DNA from: a bacterium | GTDB lineage: Bacteria > Krumholzibacteriota > Krumholzibacteriia > JACNKJ01 | Assembly (NCBI GenBank): GCA_024231955.1 | Contig: JAAEPZ010000033.1 | Location: 174,974 to 238,973 of the forward strand | Length of the DNA: 64,000 nt | Reading direction: 5' to 3' | Shown: in pieces, positions 7,637-14,955 of the stretch | Layout: each line of letters begins with the position of its first letter | Position numbering within the stretch: position 1 is the stretch's first letter | Program-made: the position numbers and the translations under genes | Notes under the pieces: generated by a model | Told to the model about the DNA's origin: nothing | What the model saw: the letters and a program-made list of their open reading frames with translations, nothing else | The model's database searches: none

Positions 7637-7663
7637 TTTCGAATCGTGATGACCTTTCCGAGC

Positions 7664-7762
7664 CGCCCACCGTTTGCTTCGCATGCAAAGCTGTTTGGTG
7701 CGGACCTGACGAAAGCCAAGTGCGTGACGAACGGCTTTGTCTAGTGCAAACTCATGTTAGAT
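7664..7762 (-). other. Decayed attC site (99 bp)
   Basis: The right half is intact: GTGACGAACGGC, TAGTGCAAACTC and GTTAGAT (7756-7762). The left half aligns with the site at 9269-9367 (GCTTCGCATGCAAAGC against GCTTCACCTGCAAGGG), but the crossover triplet AAC of the left box is lost (CCCACCG). The site should no longer recombine at that end, which would fuse this cassette to its left neighbour. Confidence 0.7.
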
Positions 7763-7802
7763 CTCGCTGGCAGATGGCGAGTTCGCTTCGCCTTTCCATT
7801 TC

Positions 7803-7985
7803 CTAATGGCCCAAACCGCCAATGTGCATCAATACATAGCCGAAAGTGGTGCATCCCACGGCGTAACCGCACCCAAACCCAATGACCAGGAGGGCTGCGA
7901 AGTTGGTTGCCGCGGCCAGGGCCCAGCATGGGCCGTGACAAGCGGCTTCGTCTGCTGGAGCTCCTGATATGCCGGTCAGCCCCAA
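7803..7985 (-). CDS. Cys-rich hydrophobic 60-aa peptide (bacteriocin-like, uncertain)
   Basis: The frame starts with TTG one base after the stop of the gene upstream, so expression would rely on translational coupling. It reads MGLTGISGAPADEAACHGPC, then a long hydrophobic Gly/Ala/Cys-rich stretch (AAATNFAALLVIGFGCGYAV, then GCTTFGYVLMHIGG). Four Cys and many Gly residues recall small bacteriocin-like or membrane-inserting peptides, but no leader cleavage motif or export gene is nearby. It may simply be a small membrane protein. It occupies the space between the preceding gene and the decayed attC. Confidence 0.4.
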   Translation of the reverse strand: MGLTGISGAPADEAACHGPCWALAAATNFAALLVIGFGCGYAVGCTTFGYVLMHIGGLGH

Positions 7986-7986
7986 C

Positions 7987-8553
7987 CTAGTGGATCCCCT
8001 TCAACCTCTCCGCCGGATCATCAAAGTTCACTAGCGCGGAGTCGAACTCCTCCGCGTCGAACGCCCCGCCGCACCAATCTAAATAGTGCTCGTGGCTCGC
8101 GTGGTTCGGATCACCAATGGCCTCGAGAAACTCCTCGAAACCGGGCGGGCCTCCACAGTCTTCCGGAGGACATTTCCTCGCGCCATCGAGGCATCGCAGG
8201 TCTTCGGCGCCGGGCTCAGCCGGCCGTGATTTCTCCAGGATTACCGAGTGAAGCCACGAGTCGCCGAAATCGTATTCGTATTTAACGTTGTCCCCGGGGT
8301 CAGCGAAATGTTCATTCAGTCGTCGTTGCCAACCCGGAACCGTCGATGATTCTCCGTCTTGGTCGGGAATGCCGATTTCAACGGTACCATTGTCGACTGC
8401 AAACGCGTGCAGATGTGAATCCGTCCAGCCCATTGCGTCTTGGATGGCAACGTGAAGGTCCCAAAACGTGTAGTCGCCCGGTACTTCGATTCGTCGCCAG
8501 ATAGGCGGCGAGACGTCCAGTAGTTCGATTTTGAACTGTAATACGGTGCCCAT
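7987..8553 (-). CDS. Plasmid pRiA4b ORF-3-like protein (cassette gene)
   Basis: A 188-aa protein with the hallmarks of the pRiA4b ORF-3-like family: VSPPIWRRIEVPGDYTFWDLHVAIQ near the N-terminus, then AMGWTDSHLHAF, YEYDFGDSWLHSVILE, and the acidic CPPEDCGGPPGFEEFLEA with the paired Cys. The family is frequent on plasmids, insertion elements and in integron cassettes; its function is unknown. AAGGTGGG precedes the ATG at 8553. It sits just inside attC 8573-8670, giving a standard cassette layout. Confidence 0.92.
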   Translation of the reverse strand: MGTVLQFKIELLDVSPPIWRRIEVPGDYTFWDLHVAIQDAMGWTDSHLHAFAVDNGTVEIGIPDQDGESSTVPGWQRRLNEHFADPGDNVKYEYDFGDSWLHSVILEKSRPAEPGAEDLRCLDGARKCPPEDCGGPPGFEEFLEAIGDPNHASHEHYLDWCGGAFDAEEFDSALVNFDDPAERLKGIH

Positions 8554-8572
8554 AAACCCACCTTGGTTTTCG

Positions 8573-8670
8573 GTATAACGTTGGCTTCAGCTGCAAAGAC
8601 AACTGGCGCAGTGCTGGCGTTAGCCGGGACTGTGACAGATGACATTGTCGGCTGCAAGCGGTTGTTAGAT
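8573..8670 (-). other. attC recombination site (98 bp, array family)
   Basis: GTATAAC (8573-8579, one off consensus) and GTTAGAT (8664-8670) bound blocks GGCTTCAGCTGCAAAG and CATTGTCGGCTGCAAG. The right 50 bases are almost identical to attC 2382-2479. It ends the cassette carrying the membrane protein at 8917-9258. Confidence 0.88.
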
Positions 8671-8681
8671 AGGGCCGTCGA

Positions 8682-8855
8682 CTATGCCTTGACCGGCGCC
8701 GAGCCCACACCAGATACACCAAGCATAAAATAGTAAACCACGGCTTGGCCGAATACCCCGACCGGCAGGAGAAGCCACCACTTGGGACTGAAATTCAAAT
8801 GAGCGGACATCGGCGCAGCGATGAGCGGAAAAGACACGACGGCTGCCACTACCAC
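8682..8855 (-). CDS. Possible small membrane protein or remnant, 57 aa
   Basis: In this frame the sequence reads MVVAAVVSFPLIAAPMSAH, NFSPKWWLLLPVGVFGQAV and VYYFMLGVSGVGS, two clear hydrophobic segments. The frame is open for about 10 codons further upstream (AAKRAIATHV) with no good start codon or ribosome site before a stop. It could be the C-terminal piece of a gene broken by a frameshift. It follows the 8917-9258 gene in the same cassette. Confidence 0.28.
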   Translation of the reverse strand: MVVAAVVSFPLIAAPMSAHLNFSPKWWLLLPVGVFGQAVVYYFMLGVSGVGSAPVKA

Positions 8856-8916
8856 ATGAGTCGCTATCGCCCTTTTCGCAGCACCTGGCAGTCAAGGCGA
8901 ATGCCGATACCTCACT

Positions 8917-9258
8917 CTAGAACGTTTGCCACGTTGCAAGAATCCAAACTGCTGCAACAATGAGCACCAAGACTCTTGCCACGACGCCCCAGAATAAATG
9001 CCGCGTGTTACGGGCACAGCGCCAAATACTCACTACGGCAAATACAAAGTAACTCAATAAGAGGGGAATGATAAATACGAATACAAGAGTATCATTTTGA
9101 GTCGCGCCCAGTATCATGAAACTACCTAAGTAAGCAACAGTCACCACAAGCAACTTGCCAAGCACTCCGACCAGCCAAAATGCCTGCCATAGACGAGCAG
9201 AACCTTGCCAGCAGCGCACGAAGAAGTTTTGCGACGATTCGACAGTATCTGTATTCAA
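8917..9258 (-). CDS. Small integral membrane protein, 113 aa (cassette gene)
   Basis: Three hydrophobic helices are evident: LVGVLGKLLVVTVAYLGSF, LVFVFIIPLLLSYFVFAVV and LFWGVVARVLVLIVAAVWIL, after an amphipathic N-terminus with several Trp residues. The start is TTG at 9258, preceded by GGAGTGAAGG within a few bases of the cassette border at 9269. No family is recognised. Small multi-span proteins of unknown function are common integron cargo. Confidence 0.7.
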   Translation of the reverse strand: MNTDTVESSQNFFVRCWQGSARLWQAFWLVGVLGKLLVVTVAYLGSFMILGATQNDTLVFVFIIPLLLSYFVFAVVSIWRCARNTRHLFWGVVARVLVLIVAAVWILATWQTF

Positions 9259-9268
9259 CCTTCACTCC

Positions 9269-9367
9269 ACCTAACGTTGGCTTCACCTGCAAGGGCGGCT
9301 TGGCGCAGCTTGTGCGCAAGCACAAGGTGTGACAAACGACCTTGTCTGGTGCAAGCTCTTGTTAGAT
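9269..9367 (-). other. attC recombination site (99 bp, array family)
   Basis: ACCTAAC (9269-9275) and GTTAGAT (9361-9367) fit both consensus boxes. Inner blocks GTTGGCTTCACCTGCAAG and GTGCAAGCTCTT can pair with a bulge. The R'' box (ATCTAAC on the minus strand) is the exact complement of the box at the other end of the same cassette (GTTAGAT at 10102-10108), confirming the cassette limits. Confidence 0.92.
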
Positions 9368-9368
9368 G

Positions 9369-10085
9369 TCACACCCGTTTCGTTTTAGTTTTAGAATCGA
9401 AAATAGCACCGAACTTCTTTGCTATTGCAACGGCATTGTCGGACAATATTGCGCCCACATAGCCACCGATGCCTTCTGCGATCTCTGCCCCAGCTTCGTC
9501 CGCTACCTTAGCACCGAGTTTCTTCAATGCTCCCTTCAATAGGCCTTTGAACGATTTTTCGGGCGCCCCTGCCTTCGTGAGACCCGCCTTCACTTTGTCC
9601 TTCTGGCTATCATCCAAGATCGTCTCGACAAGGTCAGCGTAGGCCACCAGACTGAGTCTAATAATGCTAGACGAAAACGAACCATCGGAGGCGTGCCCAG
9701 ATTGTTGTACCAGGTGGCGCAAATGGTCGAGGGCGTATGGGTTCTCTACCTCTAAGACGAATAAATCGCCATCTTTGTGAGGAGTTGCACCGGTTACTGC
9801 AGATACAACCAGTTTGTTGAGATCGGGCTCCTCCAGCCTCCTTAGCTCTCGGTCATATAGCAGCCCGCGAGCTTTTGAACGAGTCACGCGCAGGTTGGTG
9901 ATTAGGTCATATACCTTGGGCTCATCGTCTACGTAGCCAATTGCGACTAGCGCTTCCAGAACCTCGAGATCTACTTCTCTTTTAGGCAACGCGCCAAACG
10001 ACGGAGAAAGGTACTTATTGAGGAACCCATCTAGTGTTTCCACTAACTGGCCCTTCGTCATTTGCTCAAGATGGCGCTTAATCAT
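9369..10085 (-). CDS. Uncharacterised 238-aa cassette protein with Gly/Ala-rich amphipathic C-terminus
   Basis: No family is recognised. The N-terminus (MIKRHLEQMTKGQLVETLDGF) and the first 130 residues look like a mixed helical domain with a winged-helix-like feel (VYDLITNLRVTRSKARGLLYDREL), perhaps nucleic-acid binding. The C-terminal 70 residues alternate Lys and Ala/Gly, with FKGLLKGALKKLGAKVADEA followed by GAEIAEGIGGYVGAILSDNA, as in membrane-active or pore-type helices. AGGAAGCC precedes the ATG at 10085. It lies immediately behind the TIR cassette and its stop abuts attC 9269-9367. Confidence 0.75.
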   Translation of the reverse strand: MIKRHLEQMTKGQLVETLDGFLNKYLSPSFGALPKREVDLEVLEALVAIGYVDDEPKVYDLITNLRVTRSKARGLLYDRELRRLEEPDLNKLVVSAVTGATPHKDGDLFVLEVENPYALDHLRHLVQQSGHASDGSFSSSIIRLSLVAYADLVETILDDSQKDKVKAGLTKAGAPEKSFKGLLKGALKKLGAKVADEAGAEIAEGIGGYVGAILSDNAVAIAKKFGAIFDSKTKTKRV

Positions 10086-10101
10086 GGCTTCCTTTCTGTA
10101 C

Positions 10102-10161
10102 ATCTAACGTCGCAAATCAGCCGCGCGGCTTTTTGCGTCGGCTGAATTTGCCTTGTTATGT
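10102..10161 (-). other. attC recombination site (60 bp, classic short type)
   Basis: ATCTAAC (10102-10108) and GTTATGT (10155-10161) enclose arms GCAAATCAGCC and GGCTGAATTTGC, complementary with one unpaired A. This is the compact imperfect hairpin found on mobile-integron and Vibrio-type cassettes, unlike the 98-bp sites of this array. The right box overlaps the stop codon of the TIR gene. Confidence 0.93.
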
Positions 10162-11601
10162 GGCATCTTCCTGCTCACGTTCGAAACTTACAATTGTCTC
10201 TATGATTTTTTTTGAAACGTCCTCGACTTCCTCATCTGTTCTCTTTTTCAAATCTGCCCACACTCTATCTCTGAGATACAAAGGAAGGTGCCCATCCTCT
10301 ACGTCATCTAGCATGATAGGAATGTATTTCTTCTTCATTCTCTCCACATCCTTTTGAGCAGCGACTATCTCCCTTCTAACCCAATTGGATTCTAAAGCTC
10401 TTTTTGATATAAACACTGCAACAAACAATGATTCATCAATGCCTTGTTGAATAGTATCTGATAATAAGTCTCCAAGGCGAACCTGTTCGTTGTCATACCA
10501 CGTTGAGATTCCTACACTTTCAAGAGCCCTTTTCACTTTCTCTACTATCGGTTTGTCGTAATGAGTATGACTTAGGAAGACTTTTGCTTTTCCTCGCTTG
10601 TCCCGTAGAAACTTGTTGAGTTCCTCTAATTGCCCTCTCATAATGTTTATCCTATTCTCCAGCTCGCTCCTTTCGTCCATCATTGCCTCTACCTTCGGGA
10701 CAGGATTTACTGTTAAGTAATACCTTCCAGTTTCGATATCTTCCCTTGTATAAGTCCTAGAACCTTCTACGACTCTTTCCCATTTAATCGTATCATGGCA
10801 TAAGTCCACGTCCGAACTTAATGCAATTCGAGTAAGATTGGCACCATCGATAATAACCCCCGTCAACATAGTATCCCTTAGATCAGCATCCTTCAGGTTG
10901 GCGTTTTTAAAAACTGCTTCTCTAAGATCGGCACCTCTTAAATTGGTGCCTTCAAGGTCAGCGTCTTCAAAATTCACACCACGCAGGAACAGACAATTTA
11001 GCTTTGCCCCCTGAAGGCAAGCTGATTTGAAGCTTGCTTTACCTTCTATTGCAACATGAATACCATGGATTGTTCCCATTCTGTTAACGCTGTATTGTAA
11101 GGTTCGCTCTTTACCTTGAAGGTAACTACGCTTGCCATCAAAGGGAAAGAATGGCTCTGAAGGTCTCTCGGGGATTCTGATACTTGTTCGACTCAGATCC
11201 ACGTCAGCCAGATTTGCACCTACAAATGTAACCCGACTAATTTCAACATTTGAAAGTTCTGCCTCTCTGAGATCCGCACCATTTAGGTTTGACCTTGTAA
11301 GCGCAACATTTGTTAGTATTGCACCATTCAGGTTCGCGCCCTCCAAGTTTGAATTCACAAGGGCGCTTCTTTCAAGATTTGTCTTCCTAAGCTTAGCCCC
11401 CTTTAGATTGGCCCCACTTAGGTCACTCCATACGATTTCGGACTTACTCAAGTCAGTATCAGAAAAGTCATAGTTCCTTAGGTCCGATATGCTGAAAAGC
11501 CCTTTGTATAAGTTTGGTCTTTCATTTGGATTCTCTGTCCTCCATTTATTCCAAGAATCAACGCCTTTATGGATACCAAACCAATGAAATGTTCTGCCCA
11601 C
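10156..11601 (-). CDS. Pentapeptide-repeat protein with C-terminal TIR domain (first cassette)
   Basis: The 481-aa protein has pentapeptide repeats A(D/N)LxxAxL in two blocks (about residues 35-140 and 187-262), a charged helical linker (305-337, probable coiled coil) and a TIR domain from about 338 to 470. TIR landmarks are KVFLSHTHYDKPIVEKV, ISTWYDNEQVRLGD, VAVFISKRALESNWVRREI and KKYIPIMLDDV. The Glu in SNWVRRE (about 411) is at the position of the catalytic Glu of NAD-cleaving TIR domains. Start is GTG at 11601, 8 nt after AGGAGG. The gene is clearly more AT-rich than the core genes, which suggests recent arrival. Abortive-infection NADase activity is an inference; signalling adaptor is the alternative. 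Confidence 0.9.
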   Translation of the reverse strand: MGRTFHWFGIHKGVDSWNKWRTENPNERPNLYKGLFSISDLRNYDFSDTDLSKSEIVWSDLSGANLKGAKLRKTNLERSALVNSNLEGANLNGAILTNVALTRSNLNGADLREAELSNVEISRVTFVGANLADVDLSRTSIRIPERPSEPFFPFDGKRSYLQGKERTLQYSVNRMGTIHGIHVAIEGKASFKSACLQGAKLNCLFLRGVNFEDADLEGTNLRGADLREAVFKNANLKDADLRDTMLTGVIIDGANLTRIALSSDVDLCHDTIKWERVVEGSRTYTREDIETGRYYLTVNPVPKVEAMMDERSELENRINIMRGQLEELNKFLRDKRGKAKVFLSHTHYDKPIVEKVKRALESVGISTWYDNEQVRLGDLLSDTIQQGIDESLFVAVFISKRALESNWVRREIVAAQKDVERMKKKYIPIMLDDVEDGHLPLYLRDRVWADLKKRTDEEVEDVSKKIIETIVSFEREQEDAT

Positions 11602-11935
11602 CTAATTGCCTCCTGTGATGATAAAATATCTATGTACCGGGGTCTGACATAATTTCCTCAAACCACATAACAAGATATCTACAGAACTGCGTATCCAGAT
11701 AACACTGCAGCTTCGTAACTGGATATGCAAGGGGTCAGTGTATCTCGCATAGTTGGCGAAAGCACTTCCCGACAACACAGTCACGCAGTTCAGGCTGCCC
11801 AGGGCATCAAACTCTAGGGCACATCCGATCCTGCTCTCCCGTCGACCAGCTAACCGCCAGCGGCCAAGAATACTGATTAGGAACCCAGCCAGTCTCAGAT
11901 TTGCAGATTAAACTATATTGTTGAGTGATTCAACT
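11602..11935 (-). other. attI region and first-cassette junction
   Basis: No gene is seen here. The box GTTATGT (minus strand; ACATAAC at 11665-11671 on plus) exactly complements the R'' box ACATAAC of the first cassette's attC (10155-10161). By the rules of cassette insertion this marks the cassette's 5' border, so attI is the stretch from 11671 towards the integrase stop at 11936. Inside it is an inverted repeat, TATCCAG (11692-11698) and CTGGATA (11719-11725), a possible integrase binding element. No promoter was assigned with confidence. Confidence 0.65.
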
Positions 11936-12934
11936 TCATTCGTCAAAGGGACTTTTGACTCCTCGCCCACCTTTGTTGAGAACGTGAGTGTAGATCATCG
12001 TGGTGGAAACATCTTTATGGCCCAGCAACTCCTGAATGGTACGGATATCGTAGCCCTTTTCGAGCAGGTGGGTGGCGAATGAGTGTCGTAAGGTGTGGCA
12101 TGTTGCGGGCTTGACGATACCAGCCTTCATCCGTGCCCTCTTCACGGCGCGCTGAACCACCGTTTCATGCAGATGATGTCGTCGTAAACGGCCCGTTTCC
12201 CGATGCCAATATGCTCGTGTCGCCGGGAAAACCCACTGCCAACCCCACTCCCACGGCGCCCGGGGATATTTGCGCTCGAGCGCAGCCGGAAGCTCCACAC
12301 TTCCGTCTCCAGCAGTGAGATCCTTCTCATGGAGCATCCTGACCTTCAGCAAATGCTCGGCGAGCGGTTCCTTCAACCGATCGGGCATGATCGTGATCCG
12401 GTCCCGCTGCCCCTTCCCGTCCCGCACAAGGATCTCCGATCTCGTCGGTTCGAGATCCTTGATCCGCAGACGCAGGCATTCGAGCAGTCTCAACCCCGAA
12501 CCATAGAGCAGCGAAACGATGAGCCGATTGACGCCGTTCAGTTCCGATACCAGCGCCCTCACTTCGGCAACCGTCAATACCGTTGGCAGTCTGCTCGGCT
12601 TCTTGGCCCTGACGATTCCATCCAGCCAGGGCAGATCACGGCCGAGCACATCCCTGTAGAGAAAGAGTAGTGCGCTCAAGGCCTGATTTTGCGTGGAGGC
12701 GCTGACGCGACGAACGACGGCAAGATGAGAAAGGAAGGCGGTTACCTCTTCAGCCCCCATCTCTGACGGGTGCCGAGTTCCGTGGAAGTGAATAAAACGA
12801 CGGATCCAGCCCGAGTAGGCTTTCTCTGTACGTCTGCTGAAATGGCGAATCCTGACGGCCCGCCGTACGCTGTCCATAAGGCGAAGTGTCTGTGTATGAT
12901 GGAATGAATTCATGCTCCGACAGACAGCAACCAC
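11936..12934 (-). CDS. intI: Integron integrase IntI (tyrosine recombinase)
   Basis: The 332-aa product is a tyrosine recombinase: N-terminal SAM-like DNA-binding domain (about 20-105) and catalytic domain with Arg149 in GSGLRLLE, Lys174, His280 and Arg283 in CHTLRHS, His306 in LLGHKD and Tyr315 in MIYTHV. Residues 218-238 ([19 protein letters not shown]) are the extra segment found in IntI integrases and not in XerC/D; the C-terminus GGRGVKSP is also IntI-like. The frame starts at GTG 12934, with an ATG at 12913 as alternative; neither has a well-spaced ribosome site. It points towards its cassettes and in their direction, unlike class 1 integrons. All catalytic residues are present, so it should be active. 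Confidence 0.95.
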   Translation of the reverse strand: MVAVCRSMNSFHHTQTLRLMDSVRRAVRIRHFSRRTEKAYSGWIRRFIHFHGTRHPSEMGAEEVTAFLSHLAVVRRVSASTQNQALSALLFLYRDVLGRDLPWLDGIVRAKKPSRLPTVLTVAEVRALVSELNGVNRLIVSLLYGSGLRLLECLRLRIKDLEPTRSEILVRDGKGQRDRITIMPDRLKEPLAEHLLKVRMLHEKDLTAGDGSVELPAALERKYPRAPWEWGWQWVFPATRAYWHRETGRLRRHHLHETVVQRAVKRARMKAGIVKPATCHTLRHSFATHLLEKGYDIRTIQELLGHKDVSTTMIYTHVLNKGGRGVKSPFDE

Positions 12935-13006
12935 CAGGCCAGATTTTCAATGAGCCGCGTGTGGAAACCTGTCAAACAATCGATCAGGCTGGTCTGCTCG
13001 AACCAG

Positions 13007-14827
13007 CTACTCCCACTCAATAGTCCCGGGCGGCTTGCTGGTCAGATCATAGGCCACGCCGGAGATGCCCGGCAGCGCCTGTATCTGCTCCTGCAGCTCG
13101 GCGACAAGCGCAAGCGGCAGCCGTGCGGCGGTGGCGGTCATCGCCCGCTCGCTGTGGATGGGCCTGAGAATACAAAGTTCGGCACCTTTACCATCAACCT
13201 CCAGCGGCACCAGCACCGTCGGGCACTGCCAGATCTCCTGGTAGAGGCCGTGGCGACGCAAGCCCTCCATCATCAGCGCATCGGCCTCGCGCAGCAGGTC
13301 CAGCCGGTCGCGGGTCATCGTGGCGGCCAGCGGACGGAAACTCGTCGGCGTCCCTTCGCCCAACCACCATAAGCTACGATTAATCCCCGTCACCGATTTG
13401 AGCACGGCGCCCGACGCTGTGTCGAGAGTGTCCCAGTCGGCCTTGCCGGTAAGCAGCACGGGATGCTCGTAACTCCGCAGGTCCGCCTTCACCCCCACCG
13501 ACTTCAGCGGCAGCGGGCTGGCGGCGAGACCGAACTCGCCGACGATCCGATTCAGCTCCGGCGTCATCTCGGCCAGGCCGTCGTCATTGCCGTCACCGGT
13601 CGAACACAGCAGACGCACACCGAGCCCCGGCCCGGGAAAAGGGTGCCGCCAGATCATGTCCCGCGGGATACCCAGCTTCTCGCCTAATTCCCGAACTTCC
13701 ACTTTATAAAGATCGGACAGCGGCTCTATCACCTTGCCCGCCTGTATCATCTCCTCGATCACCGGCACGCGGTTGTGATGCGTCTTGATCGTGTCGGCCC
13801 GCTTGGTGCCGCCGGTCTCGATGGTGTCGGGGTAAATCGTCCCCTGCCCCAGCAGGTGCCCCTCGATTCCAAGACGGCGTGCTTCTTTTTCGAATACGGT
13901 GACGAAGGTGGTGCCGATGGCCCGCCGCTTCTCCTCGGGTTCGACCATCCCGGCCATGTCCCGCAGGAAATCCTCGCTCGCATCGATGAAGTGGAGGTTC
14001 TCGCCGAGCCCCATCCGGTTGAAGGACTCCAGCACCTTCGCGCTCTCCCCCTTGCGCATCAGACCGTTGTCGACATGCAGCAGGCTCAGCCGGGCAGGCT
14101 CCAGCGCCTTGCCGAACAGCACGGCGGCCACGGTCGAATCCACGCCGCCGCTGGCGAGCAGGAACACCGAGCCGTCGCCGACCCGCTCGCGGATCGCCGC
14201 AATCTGCTCGTCGACATAGTTGTCCATGGTCCAGGTGGGATTGCATTCGCAGATGTTCAGGACGAAGTTGCCGATCATATCATCGCCGTGGGTGGTGTCG
14301 TCCACCTCGGGGTGATACTGAAAGCCGTAGCGGCGCAGCTTGTCCGACGCGATGGCCGCGAAGCGGTGCTCATCGCCCCCCGCGTCCAGCACCGAGTAGC
14401 CCAGCTCCGTGAAGTCGGGACCGATGCCGTCCACCGAATCGAAGTGGCTCATCCATACTTGCTGCTCTCTCTCGAGGCCGGCGAACAGCGGATGCTCCCG
14501 CACTATCGTCATCCGCGCGCGCCCCCACTCCTGCTTGCCGTGACGCACGGAGCCGCCGTAGTGCTTGGCGATCTCCTGGTGCCCGAAGCAGAAACCGAGT
14601 ATCGGAATAGGGAGGTCGTAGATCGCCTTGTTGTATCCGGAATCCTCGCCCTGGGAGGCCAGCGACGGGCTCCCCGACAGGATGATCCCCCGGCAGCCCA
14701 TGAAGTCCTCAAGCGGATCTTCCGGCTGACGGATCTCGGCCAGCACGTTGTGCCGACGCACCTTGGTTGCGATGAGGTGAGCGTACTGGCCGCCGAAGTC
14801 GACCACAGCGATGGTATCGTGGCGCAT
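13007..14827 (-). CDS. guaA: GMP synthase (glutamine-hydrolysing), long form
   Basis: Converts XMP to GMP using glutamine and ATP. The N-terminal class I amidotransferase has Cys80 in GFCFGHQE and His172/Glu174 in FQYHPEV. The ATP pyrophosphatase domain has the PP-loop SGGVDS at about 226-231, followed by RADTIKTHHN and the FPGPGLGVRL motif. The protein ends in KPPGTIEWE, the usual GuaA terminus. At 606 residues it is about 80 longer than common bacterial GuaA. The extra part lies between LPLKSVGVKADLRSY and RDRLDLLREADALM and resembles the enlarged dimerisation region of eukaryotic GMP synthetase. Start at 14827 chosen for the GTGGGGA just upstream; 14839 is also possible. Confidence 0.97.
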   Translation of the reverse strand: MRHDTIAVVDFGGQYAHLIATKVRRHNVLAEIRQPEDPLEDFMGCRGIILSGSPSLASQGEDSGYNKAIYDLPIPILGFCFGHQEIAKHYGGSVRHGKQEWGRARMTIVREHPLFAGLEREQQVWMSHFDSVDGIGPDFTELGYSVLDAGGDEHRFAAIASDKLRRYGFQYHPEVDDTTHGDDMIGNFVLNICECNPTWTMDNYVDEQIAAIRERVGDGSVFLLASGGVDSTVAAVLFGKALEPARLSLLHVDNGLMRKGESAKVLESFNRMGLGENLHFIDASEDFLRDMAGMVEPEEKRRAIGTTFVTVFEKEARRLGIEGHLLGQGTIYPDTIETGGTKRADTIKTHHNRVPVIEEMIQAGKVIEPLSDLYKVEVRELGEKLGIPRDMIWRHPFPGPGLGVRLLCSTGDGNDDGLAEMTPELNRIVGEFGLAASPLPLKSVGVKADLRSYEHPVLLTGKADWDTLDTASGAVLKSVTGINRSLWWLGEGTPTSFRPLAATMTRDRLDLLREADALMMEGLRRHGLYQEIWQCPTVLVPLEVDGKGAELCILRPIHSERAMTATAARLPLALVAELQEQIQALPGISGVAYDLTSKPPGTIEWE

Positions 14828-14885
14828 GAGCATCCCCACTCTGTTGGGGTTAATGAGTAGCCCCTAATTAGCAGAGACTCGTAGA

Positions 14886-14913
14886 AATCTCAAGGGGCAG
14901 CGCCCGGGAGATT
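14886..14913 (-). terminator. Possible hairpin terminator after the saccharopine-dehydrogenase-like gene
   Basis: AATCTC (14886-14891) pairs with GAGATT (14908-14913), with GGGC/GCCC pairing inside. It lies 40 bp beyond the stop of the minus-strand gene at 14956, but the T-run that follows is poor. Confidence 0.3.
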
Positions 14914-14955
14914 GCGAATTTTGCCCCGAGACCATCGCCGTGGCCGCAGAAACGG

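Noticed and set aside
8665..8895. 76-codon minus-strand frame in the 8573-9268 cassette
   Set aside because: Arg/Ser/Cys-rich translation with no start signal; the overlapping frame 8682-8855 reads as a plausible membrane protein instead.
14840..14880. Complementary blocks upstream of guaA considered as a riboswitch
   Set aside because: The pairing is short and does not match the purine or other known riboswitch cores.
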